A DNA stretch of 19,505 nucleotides from an uncultured Lachnospiraceae bacterium. GTDB lineage: Bacteria; Bacillota; Clostridia; Lachnospirales; Lachnospiraceae. The notes under the pieces are model-generated. The model ran no database searches and had not been told where the DNA came from. It saw nothing but the letters and a program-made list of their open reading frames with translations. The stretch spans positions 1 through 19,505 of the forward strand of contig CAJUAE010000064.1 of NCBI GenBank assembly GCA_910583965.1, written 5' to 3'. Both the position numbers and the translations under genes were made by a program. Below, one piece after another: positions 13,396 through 19,505 of the stretch; the first letter of the stretch is position 1, and each line of letters begins with the position of its first letter.

Positions 13396-15039
13396 ATGGA
13401 AGTACACGACAGATTATATGATGTTATTATAGTTGGAGCTGGGCCAGCAGGTTTGTCAGCTGCAATCTATGCAGCAAGAGCCAAATATAGGGTGCTTGTA
13501 CTTGAAAAAAACGGAATAGGCGGACAGATTACTATCACTTCAGAGATTGTCAATTACCCTGGTGTGGAGATGGCAGGTGGAAAAGAATTAACAGAGCATA
13601 TGCGCGTGCAAGCAGAGCGATTTGGAGCAACTTTTGTGGTGGCAGAAGTGTTAGACATGGAGCTTGAACAAGATGTCAAGTGTCTTCACACCACAAAGGG
13701 AGATTATGAGGCGTTAGGGGTTATTCTTGCGCCTGGTGCAAATCCTAGAAAACTTGGATTTCAGGGTGAGAAGGAATTTCAGGGGAGAGGTGTGGCGTAC
13801 TGCGCAACCTGTGACGGAGAGTTTTTTACTGGAAAGGACGTATTTGTTATAGGCGGCGGCTTTGCGGCAGTAGAGGAAGGTATATTTCTTACAAAATACG
13901 CTAAAAAAGTCACATTGATTGTACGTGAGCCGGATTATACCTGTGCAAAGATGGTATCCGATCAATTAAAAGATTTTCCCAATATAGAAACAATATTTCA
14001 TACAGAACTAAAGGAAGTAGGGGGAGAACATGCACTGTCCTATGCAATATTTTTAAATAATGTAGATGGTACACAATGGAGATATGACGCACCACAAGGA
14101 GAGACATTTGGAATTTTCGTTTTTGCTGGATATGTGCCAAACACCAAATGGATTACAGACTGTGTGGAACGAAATGAACAGGGGTATTTAATTACAGATA
14201 TAAACAGGCAAACCAACATTGCAGGGGTGTTTGCAGCGGGTGATGTGTGTGTTAAAAATCTTAGACAGGTTGTGACAGCAGTTTCTGATGGTGCGGTTGC
14301 TGCGACTTCGTTGGAGCGTGTTGTGTCGGAGCTTCATACAAAGCTTGATATTCCAGATTTATATCAGACACCAAAGCAGAGTAAAACCTTAGAGAAACAA
14401 GATGAACAGACGTATTTTACAAAGGGCGAAGGATTTATTAGCAGCGAAATACGACAGCAACTTACTGGGATTTTTGCAAAGTTTTCTTCGCGCGTTACAG
14501 TGCGTGCATGGCTCGATGAAAGTGCTTTTTCCAGTGAGATAAAAGGATTTTTAAATGAGCTTGTCAGTATTACTGATAAAGTTGTATGGACAGAACAGGT
14601 GTCAGAGGACGTTGTAAAGCCTGAATATCTGCCGGCGATGGAAGTGCTTGACAGCACAGGAAAAAGCAGTGGAATTTATTTTCATGGGGTGCCGGGAGGG
14701 CACGAATTCAATTCTTTTATTATTGCATTGTACAATGTAGCGGGGCCTGGACAGGAATTGGACTGCCAAACACAAGAGCAAATTGCAGCGCTTTCAGAAA
14801 AGACAAATATCAAGATTCTAGTCTCACTCACATGTACGATGTGTCCTGAATCTGTGATGGCAGCACAACGAATTGCAGCCATATCAGAACAAGTTACAGC
14901 AGAGATGTTTGACTTGTCACATTATCCGAAATTAAAGGAAAAGTATCATGTTATGAGTGTTCCTTGTATTGTGATAAATGATAAGACGATTGTATTTGGA
15001 AAGAAGAATGTGGAGGAAATGTTAGCCCTGATTTCCTGA
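13396..15039 (+). CDS. AhpF-like peroxiredoxin reductase with reversed domain order
   Basis: This 547-aa flavoprotein should reduce AhpC at the expense of NAD(P)H. The thioredoxin-reductase module comes first: FAD motif GAGPAG (14-19), redox CATC (Cys136/139), nucleotide-binding GGGFAAVEEG (153-162) and FAAGD (279-283). From about residue 345 follows a module matching the N-terminal domain of E. coli AhpF: a first thioredoxin fold without CxxC (GVPGGHEFNSFIIALYN; E. coli has GSPLGHEFTSLVLALLW) and a second with TCTMCPE (Cys480/483) and a cis-Pro523 loop SVPCIVIN. In AhpF this module is N-terminal, so the order is swapped. The linker is about 310-345. RBS TAGGTGAG overlaps the ahpC stop. A terminator follows. 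Confidence 0.93.
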   Translation: MEVHDRLYDVIIVGAGPAGLSAAIYAARAKYRVLVLEKNGIGGQITITSEIVNYPGVEMAGGKELTEHMRVQAERFGATFVVAEVLDMELEQDVKCLHTTKGDYEALGVILAPGANPRKLGFQGEKEFQGRGVAYCATCDGEFFTGKDVFVIGGGFAAVEEGIFLTKYAKKVTLIVREPDYTCAKMVSDQLKDFPNIETIFHTELKEVGGEHALSYAIFLNNVDGTQWRYDAPQGETFGIFVFAGYVPNTKWITDCVERNEQGYLITDINRQTNIAGVFAAGDVCVKNLRQVVTAVSDGAVAATSLERVVSELHTKLDIPDLYQTPKQSKTLEKQDEQTYFTKGEGFISSEIRQQLTGIFAKFSSRVTVRAWLDESAFSSEIKGFLNELVSITDKVVWTEQVSEDVVKPEYLPAMEVLDSTGKSSGIYFHGVPGGHEFNSFIIALYNVAGPGQELDCQTQEQIAALSEKTNIKILVSLTCTMCPESVMAAQRIAAISEQVTAEMFDLSHYPKLKEKYHVMSVPCIVINDKTIVFGKKNVEEMLALIS

Positions 15040-15076
15040 TTGTTATCAAAAAGAAAGAATTTTATTTAATTGGATG

Positions 15077-15112
15077 CGTAACAGTTCGATAAAAAGGAAC
15101 TGTTACGTTTTT
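15077..15112 (+). terminator. Intrinsic terminator of the ahpC-reductase operon
   Basis: CGTAACAGTTC (15077-15087) and GAACTGTTACG (15097-15107) form a perfect 11-bp stem with a 9-base loop, followed by T5 at 15108-15112. It sits 38 bp after the reductase stop codon. Confidence 0.92.
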
Positions 15113-15127
15113 ATGCAAAAATTTTTC

Positions 15128-15156
15128 TTGACAAATAAATGAATATATGATTAAAT
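15128..15156 (+). promoter_or_regulatory. Promoter of the metal-efflux operon
   Basis: TTGACA at 15128-15133 and TTAAAT at 15151-15156 are separated by 17 bp. The -35 is consensus and the -10 matches 4 of 6. It lies 60 bp before the ArsR-family gene, with its -10 box inside the inverted repeat listed next. Confidence 0.75.
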
Positions 15157-15165
15157 GTTCATATA
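15144..15165. promoter_or_regulatory. ArsR/SmtB-type operator over the -10 box
   Basis: TATATGA (15144-15150) and TCATATA (15159-15165) are perfect 7-bp inverted copies with an 8-base centre containing the -10 hexamer. The site includes the TGTTCATAT half typical of SmtB/CzrA-type operators. A repressor bound here would block RNA polymerase, and metal binding would release it. Binding by the adjacent ArsR-family protein is inference. Confidence 0.65.
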
Positions 15166-15216
15166 AGAAATAAAAACCCTAACAAATTACATACGGAAAA
15201 GGGAGGTGACAGTGTG

Positions 15217-15516
15217 ATGGATACAAAAGTCACAACAGAGATAATGGAAGACTTGGCAGCAGTGTTTAAGATATTTGGAGATTATACGCGCCTTACAATT
15301 CTTTCGTTACTGATGGATCATGAGGAGCTGTGTGTGGGGGACATTGCAGAGCGACTAAATATGACACAGTCGGGAGTAAGTCACCAACTAGCTCTTTTAA
15401 AACAAAGTAAGCTCGTAAAGACAAAACGTGAGGGAAAGAGTATCTTTTACTCTATCGCCGATGAGCATGTCTCTGCGATTATCCGTATTGGAATGGAGCA
15501 TGTGCTGGAAGAGTAG
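15217..15516 (+). CDS. ArsR/SmtB-family metal-sensing repressor
   Basis: This 99-aa winged-helix repressor opens the metal-efflux operon. The recognition helix is in NMTQSGVSHQLALLKQSKLV (about residues 48-67), followed by the wing VKTKREGKSIFYSI. In the alpha3 region the CadC/ArsR box ELCVCD is ELCVGD here, so one cysteine of the pair is lost. The C-terminal helix carries D82-x-H84 ... H95-x2-E98, with the same spacing as the alpha5 zinc site of SmtB (D104, H106, H117, E120). This argues for a Zn(II)-type sensor rather than Cd/Pb/As. ATG 15217 is chosen; GTG 15214 just upstream is also possible after GGGAGGTGA (15201-15209). The operon is probably autoregulated at 15144-15165. Confidence 0.92.
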   Translation: MDTKVTTEIMEDLAAVFKIFGDYTRLTILSLLMDHEELCVGDIAERLNMTQSGVSHQLALLKQSKLVKTKREGKSIFYSIADEHVSAIIRIGMEHVLEE

Positions 15517-15548
15517 AAGAAACGAATATCAGAAAGGAGAAAATCAAT

Positions 15549-15767
15549 ATGAAAAAAACGTACAAAATTGAGGTGGACTGTGCAGCGTGCGCAGCAAAAA
15601 TGGAGGAGGCAGCAAAGAAGACGACAGGGGTAAAAGATGCGACGGTCGCATTTATGCCGCAGAAGATGAAAGTTGAGTTTGAGGACGATGCAGATGTGAC
15701 AGCAGTTATGACAGAAGTGTTAAAGAACTGCAAAAAAGTGGAGTCTGACTGTGAGATATTTTTGTAA
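15549..15767 (+). CDS. Stand-alone heavy-metal-associated (HMA) domain protein
   Basis: The 72-aa protein is a single ferredoxin-like HMA domain. Its metal loop reads EVDCAACAAKMEEAAKKTTGV; DCAAC is the form seen in zinc/cadmium ATPase N-terminal domains such as ZntA, where copper chaperones have M-x-C-x2-C. The remainder (VKDATVAFMPQKMKVEFED) gives the expected strand pattern. Further cysteines lie at the C-terminus (NCKKVESDCEIF). The downstream ATPase lacks such a domain at its own N-terminus, so this protein probably supplies it in trans or acts as a metal chaperone. AAAGGAG (15533-15539) precedes the ATG by 9 nt. A hairpin with T-run follows before the ATPase gene. Confidence 0.88.
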   Translation: MKKTYKIEVDCAACAAKMEEAAKKTTGVKDATVAFMPQKMKVEFEDDADVTAVMTEVLKNCKKVESDCEIFL

Positions 15768-15783
15768 AGGTTCAAGGACGTTG

Positions 15784-15820
15784 ATGGCTCTGCAGTAAAT
15801 GCAAGAGCCATTTGTTTTGG
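15784..15820 (+). terminator. Hairpin with T-run between HMA and ATPase genes (possible attenuator)
   Basis: ATGGCTC-TGCA (15784-15794) pairs with TGCA-A-GAGCCAT (15800-15811), giving 11 bp with a single bulge and a 5-base loop. TTTGTTTT follows from 15811. It lies inside the operon, after the HMA stop and before ATPase ATG 15848. Partial termination would leave more HMA than ATPase mRNA; it could also act as a 3' stabiliser. Confidence 0.6.
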
Positions 15821-15847
15821 AAAAACTTTGGAAAGGAAGTGAGGAAA

Positions 15848-17725
15848 ATGACAAAGAAACAAAAAAAGGTATTGATTCGGATTATTGTCTCCGCAGTACT
15901 TGTGGTAGCACTTAGCTTGATATCAGTGGAAAATCCTTATGTGAGATTGGTATTATTTTTGATTCCCTATTTTATTATTGGATATGACATTCTCCGAAAA
16001 GCAGTTTTGGGCATTATAAACGGTCAAGTGTTTGATGAAAATTTTTTGATGGCGATTGCCACAGTAGGGGCTATTGTTTTGGGAGAATATCTTGAGGGAA
16101 CTGCCGTGATGCTTTTTTATCAGATTGGCGAACTGTTTCAGAGTTATGCGGTAGGAAAAAGCCGCGGAAATATTGCAGCGCTTATGGATATTCGACCAGA
16201 CTATGCCAATATTGAGCAGGATGGGCAGCTTGAACAAGTTGATCCTGATGATGTAGAGATTGGGACTGTGATTGTTGTACAACCAGGAGAAAAAATTCCA
16301 ATTGACGGTGTTGTTGTGAGTGGTAATTCAACACTCAATACAAGCGCATTGACCGGTGAGAGCTTGCCTAGAGAAGCTCAGGAAGGAGACGCGGTTATTA
16401 GTGGTTGTGTGAACTTATCTGGGGTGCTTCGCATTGAAACGACGCGAGAATTTGGAGAGTCTACAGTGTCAAAAATACTAGATTTGGTTGAAAATTCTAG
16501 TATGAAAAAGTCAAAGTCAGAGAATTTTATCACACGGTTTGCAAAGTATTATACTCCAATAGTATGTATTGGCGCACTTGCGCTTGCAGTATTGCCCCCT
16601 TTAGGGAATCTTTTGCTGGGAAATCCTGCTAATTGGTCCCAGTGGATTATTCGAGCACTTACAACATTGGTTATTAGTTGCCCTTGTGCGCTTGTTATTT
16701 CGATACCACTTAGTTTCTTTGGTGGTATTGGTGGAGCGTCTGCGCAGGGTGTGTTGGTGAAGGGTTCAAACTATTTGGAGGCGCTTTCTGAGACGAGATA
16801 TGTGGTGTGTGACAAGACTGGAACGTTGACAAAAGGGGTTTTTGAAGTGACCCATATTGCGCCGGCAGAGAAGATGACAGAGGAGGCACTTTTGGAGTTG
16901 GCGGCATATGCGGAGAGTTATTCTAATCATCCAATTAGTAGAAGCCTAAAAGAAGCGTATGAAAAAAAAGCAGGAAAAAAGATAGATACTACAAGTGTTT
17001 CTGATGTGGAGGAAATCAGCGGGCATGGAGTGTCAGCAGTGATTGACGGCAGAAAAGTTTCAGTAGGAAATGTAAAGTATATGAAATTGTTAAATATTTC
17101 ATATATAAAACCACAAAAGATTGGAACAGAAGTACATGTTGCAGTTGATGAGAATTATGCGGGGTACCTTTTGATTTCAGATATTATTAAACCCAGTGCA
17201 AAGGCGGCGATTGCAGGATTGAAAGCCGCTGGAGTAAAGCAGGTGATTCTGTTGACGGGAGATACAAAAACTGTTGCGGAGGCGGTTGCACAGGAACTTG
17301 GTGTGGATGTGGTAAAAAGTGAACTGCTGCCAGCAGATAAGGTTGCGGAGGTAGAGCGGATTCTAGCAAAAAAAGGAGCAAAAGAACGACTTGCTTTTGT
17401 TGGCGATGGCATTAACGATGCACCTGTACTTTCCAGAGCAGATATTGGAATTGCTATGGGAGCATTGGGGTCCGATGCAGCGATTGAAGCAGCGGACATT
17501 GTACTTATGGATGACGATCCAATTAAGATTGCCACAGCGATGAATATTTCCAGAAAAACACTTCGTATAGTGCATCAGAATATTGTATTTGCGTTGGCTG
17601 TCAAGTTTGCATGTCTTGGTTTGGGGGCACTTGGTTTTGTCAATATGTGGTGGGCAATTTTTGCGGATGTTGGCGTTATGATTCTTGCGGTATTAAATGC
17701 TACTAGAACCTTAAAAAATGAATAG
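15848..17725 (+). CDS. cadA: P1B-2-type Zn2+/Cd2+/Pb2+-exporting ATPase
   Basis: This 625-aa heavy-metal P-type ATPase pumps divalent soft metals out of the cytosol. It has LTGES with TGES at residues 169-172, the membrane metal site CPC (Cys278-Cys280), the phosphorylation site DKTGTLT (Asp322), the HP motif in SNHPISRS, and GDGIND (519-524). The final helices carry Lys586 and Asp607 (WWAIFADVG), as in Zn/Cd pumps such as ZntA; this separates it from copper P1B-1 pumps. No HMA domain precedes the first helices, consistent with the separate HMA gene upstream. The frame opens at TTG 15812, but ATG 15848, after AAGGAAGTGAGG, gives the natural start. It is followed by a strong terminator. Confidence 0.96.
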   Translation: MTKKQKKVLIRIIVSAVLVVALSLISVENPYVRLVLFLIPYFIIGYDILRKAVLGIINGQVFDENFLMAIATVGAIVLGEYLEGTAVMLFYQIGELFQSYAVGKSRGNIAALMDIRPDYANIEQDGQLEQVDPDDVEIGTVIVVQPGEKIPIDGVVVSGNSTLNTSALTGESLPREAQEGDAVISGCVNLSGVLRIETTREFGESTVSKILDLVENSSMKKSKSENFITRFAKYYTPIVCIGALALAVLPPLGNLLLGNPANWSQWIIRALTTLVISCPCALVISIPLSFFGGIGGASAQGVLVKGSNYLEALSETRYVVCDKTGTLTKGVFEVTHIAPAEKMTEEALLELAAYAESYSNHPISRSLKEAYEKKAGKKIDTTSVSDVEEISGHGVSAVIDGRKVSVGNVKYMKLLNISYIKPQKIGTEVHVAVDENYAGYLLISDIIKPSAKAAIAGLKAAGVKQVILLTGDTKTVAEAVAQELGVDVVKSELLPADKVAEVERILAKKGAKERLAFVGDGINDAPVLSRADIGIAMGALGSDAAIEAADIVLMDDDPIKIATAMNISRKTLRIVHQNIVFALAVKFACLGLGALGFVNMWWAIFADVGVMILAVLNATRTLKNE

Positions 17726-17811
17726 ACTGCAATTTAATATATTTTATTCTCCTAAGTGACTGCAAAGTCTTTGTTCGCTTTGGCGACAGTATCTAAGCGT
17801 ATTTGTGTACC

Positions 17812-17854
17812 AAAAGACAGGAATGTTTGTTTGATATTTATTTCTGTCTTTTTT
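17812..17854 (+). terminator. Intrinsic terminator of the metal-efflux operon
   Basis: AAAAGACAGGAAT (17812-17824) and ATTTCTGTCTTTT (17840-17852) form a 13-bp stem with one G-U and a 15-base loop. T6 runs at 17849-17854. The stretch 17726-17811 before it holds small CGC/GCG and GACT/AGTC hairpins but no gene. Confidence 0.8.
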
Positions 17855-17875
17855 GATGAAATTCTGAAGATATCA

Positions 17876-17904
17876 TTGACATCGGACTGGGATTTTGGCT
17901 TAAT
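17876..17904 (+). promoter_or_regulatory. Promoter of the purF-like gene
   Basis: TTGACA at 17876-17881 and CTTAAT at 17899-17904 are separated by 17 bp, with a TG dinucleotide at 17896-17897 giving an extended -10. Transcription would start about 40 bp before the ATG. No PurR-type box was recognised nearby. Confidence 0.65.
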
Positions 17905-17953
17905 ATAGATATAAGAATATTAAATTTTTATTATGAAAAGAGAGGAAACAATA

Positions 17954-19360
17954 ATGGGTGGCTTTTTTGGAGTAACATCACAACAGGATTGTGTTTTTGA
18001 TCTATTTTTTGGAATTGACTATCACTCGCATCTGGGAACGAGGCGAGGAGGTATGGCAGTTTACGGAAAGGAAGGGTTTAACCGGGCAATTCATAATATT
18101 GAGAATGCCCCATTTCGCACCAAATTTGATAAAGATGTGAGCGAGATGCATGGAAATTATGGGATAGGCTGTATCTCAGACTATGAGCCACAGCCGCTTA
18201 TTATTCGCTCACATCATGGAACTTATGCGTTGACTACAGTGGGAAAGATTAATAATACAGACGAGTTAATACAACGTTTGTTTGATGTGGGACATGCACA
18301 TTTTCAGGAGATGAGCGGCGGTGAGGTCAATGCTACAGAACTTGTTGCGGCGTTGATTAACCGCAGGGAAAATTTAATTGAAGGGATTAACTATGCACTG
18401 GAATCTATCAATGGTTCGCTGTCAATCCTTTTGATGAACAAAGCAGGAATTTATGCAGCCAGAGATAAATATGGACGAACACCAGTTGTGATTGGCAGAA
18501 AAGAAGATGGTTTTTGCGCTTCCTTTGAAAACTTTGCATACAAGAATCTTGGATATGCGGACTACAAAGAATTAGGACCCGGTGAAGTGGTTGTGATGAC
18601 AGAGAAGAATTGTGTCACATTGGTAAATCCACAGAAGGAAATGAAGATTTGTACTTTTTTGTGGGTATATTATGGATATCCAGCAAGTTCTTATGAGGGA
18701 GTGAATGTAGAACAAATGCGTTATCGCTGTGGCGAGAAAATGGCACGACGAGACAATGTGACACCAGATATTGTAGCTGGTGTACCAGATTCTGGTACTG
18801 CACATGCAGTAGGATATGCAAATGAATCAGGTATTCCATTTTCCAGACCATTTATTAAATATACACCTACATGGCCAAGATCGTTTATGCCAACAATACA
18901 AAGCAAGCGGAATCTAATCGCAAAGATGAAACTTTTGGCAGTTGATGATTTGATTAAAGATAAAAGTTTGCTTTTGATTGATGATTCTATTGTTAGAGGC
19001 ACACAGTTAAGGGAGACAACAGAGTTTCTGTATCAAAGTGGTGCAAAGGAGGTGCATATTAGACCAGCCTGTCCACCCTTGTTGTATGGATGTAAGTATT
19101 TGAATTTTTCTCGTTCTTCCTCAGAGTTAGATTTGATTACCAGACGAGTGATTGAGCGGTTGGAGAATGGCAATATCACCGATGAAATTTTGCAAGAATA
19201 TGCTGACCCCGAATCTGAAAAATATGAACAGATGGTCGAAGAAATTAGAAAAGAACTGAATTTTACTTCACTGCGTTTTAACCGATTGGATGATATGCTA
19301 GATGCGACAGGGATTGAGCACTGCAAGCTTTGTACGTATTGCTGGAATGGAAAGGAATAG
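17954..19360 (+). CDS. PurF-like amidophosphoribosyltransferase paralogue with degenerate glutaminase site
   Basis: The 468-aa protein aligns by eye over its full length to PurF, which makes phosphoribosylamine from PRPP and glutamine. The PRPP loop is intact (LLIDDSIVRGT, 340-350). All four cysteines that hold the [4Fe-4S] cluster in B. subtilis PurF have counterparts: C233, C380, C460 and C463. The N-terminal glutaminase domain, however, begins MGGFFGV with no catalytic Cys; the HNGN motif is TVGK (95-98); the SDTE motif is NATE (126-129); and the GHVRYST segment reads GIGCISDYEP. The glutaminase is therefore predicted inactive. It might use free ammonia, a partner enzyme, or have another role. 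ATG 17954 follows AGAGGAAA; an upstream ATG at 17933 would not add a cysteine either. No purine genes are adjacent. Confidence 0.9.
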   Translation: MGGFFGVTSQQDCVFDLFFGIDYHSHLGTRRGGMAVYGKEGFNRAIHNIENAPFRTKFDKDVSEMHGNYGIGCISDYEPQPLIIRSHHGTYALTTVGKINNTDELIQRLFDVGHAHFQEMSGGEVNATELVAALINRRENLIEGINYALESINGSLSILLMNKAGIYAARDKYGRTPVVIGRKEDGFCASFENFAYKNLGYADYKELGPGEVVVMTEKNCVTLVNPQKEMKICTFLWVYYGYPASSYEGVNVEQMRYRCGEKMARRDNVTPDIVAGVPDSGTAHAVGYANESGIPFSRPFIKYTPTWPRSFMPTIQSKRNLIAKMKLLAVDDLIKDKSLLLIDDSIVRGTQLRETTEFLYQSGAKEVHIRPACPPLLYGCKYLNFSRSSSELDLITRRVIERLENGNITDEILQEYADPESEKYEQMVEEIRKELNFTSLRFNRLDDMLDATGIEHCKLCTYCWNGKE

Positions 19361-19394
19361 AGAGGTGTTTTAACGTTAAGAAAGGCGGCGGCGG

Positions 19395-19505
19395 ATGAAA
19401 GAAAAAAGACAAAAGAAAATTGTTTCTATTAAAGTGAAACTGCTGGGTATCATTTTGCCAGTGGTGATTGTGATTATGGTGCTGTTAGTGGGATTTCTAT
19501 ATTAT
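19395..19505 (+). CDS. N-terminus of a membrane sensor, probably methyl-accepting chemotaxis protein (partial)
   Basis: The frame is open from ATG 19395 to the window edge (37 codons). It begins with a strongly basic stretch (MKEKRQKKIVSIKVK) followed by one hydrophobic segment (LLGIILPVVIVIMVLLVGFLYY). This cytoplasmic-positive plus first-helix pattern is typical of clostridial chemoreceptors and other HAMP-domain sensors. The first in-frame stop upstream is at 19377. The gap after the PurF-like gene is only 34 bp with no terminator, so readthrough is possible. Nothing of the sensor or signalling domains is inside the window; other membrane sensors remain possible. Confidence 0.55.
   Translation, partial: MKEKRQKKIVSIKVKLLGIILPVVIVIMVLLVGFLYY

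Overview
The window reads as a chromosomal segment of an anaerobic, low-GC Firmicute, most likely a Lachnospiraceae-type member of Clostridia. This rests on AT-rich codon use, strong AGGAGG-type ribosome binding sites, the FeoA-FeoA-FeoB arrangement, the AhpC plus permuted AhpF-like pair and the general protein flavour. It is inference from sequence character; no 16S or other marker gene is present. No transposase, integrase, tRNA, rRNA or CRISPR array was found. This looks like a housekeeping/stress region, with some highly structured intergenic DNA.

Layout. (1) 1-1657: a possible upstream gene tail, then a tight co-directional cluster of an unknown 154-aa protein, a TetR regulator and a PaaI-type hotdog thioesterase. 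(2) 1755-2714: L-lactate dehydrogenase, followed by about 450 bp of non-coding DNA (2715-3169) packed with inverted repeats and terminator-like hairpins. (3) 3102-6081: a ferrous-iron uptake operon, feoA-feoA-feoB, ending in a 45-aa FeoB-associated Cys-rich membrane protein. Similar TTAGT/ACTAA operator-like sites sit in the feoA promoter and in front of feoB. (4) 6075-8054: a MATE transporter on the minus strand whose end overlaps the iron operon, divergent from a GNAT acetyltransferase. (5) 8097-10634: a large membrane hybrid histidine kinase with two receiver domains and a strong terminator. (6) 10767-12459: mutY flanked by two small XRE-type regulators on the minus strand. (7) 12824-15039: AhpC peroxiredoxin with a flavoprotein reductase whose AhpF domains are in reversed order. 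(8) 15128-17854: a zinc/cadmium-type resistance operon made of an ArsR/SmtB sensor, a free-standing HMA metal-binding domain and a P1B-2 ATPase, with an internal hairpin and a final terminator. (9) 17954-19360: a PurF-like phosphoribosyltransferase whose glutaminase site has been lost. (10) From 19395: the first 37 residues of a membrane protein resembling a chemoreceptor.

How the parts fit. Much of the window concerns metals and oxidants: Fe(II) import, Zn/Cd export, peroxide removal by AhpC with its dedicated reductase, and repair of oxidised guanine by MutY. These functions make sense in an anaerobe that meets oxygen. The genes sit in separate transcription units, so any joint function is inference. 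The strongest candidates for a closer look are the PurF paralogue lacking the catalytic cysteine and glutamine-binding residues, the domain-swapped AhpF, the iron operator array, and the structured DNA between lactate dehydrogenase and feoA.
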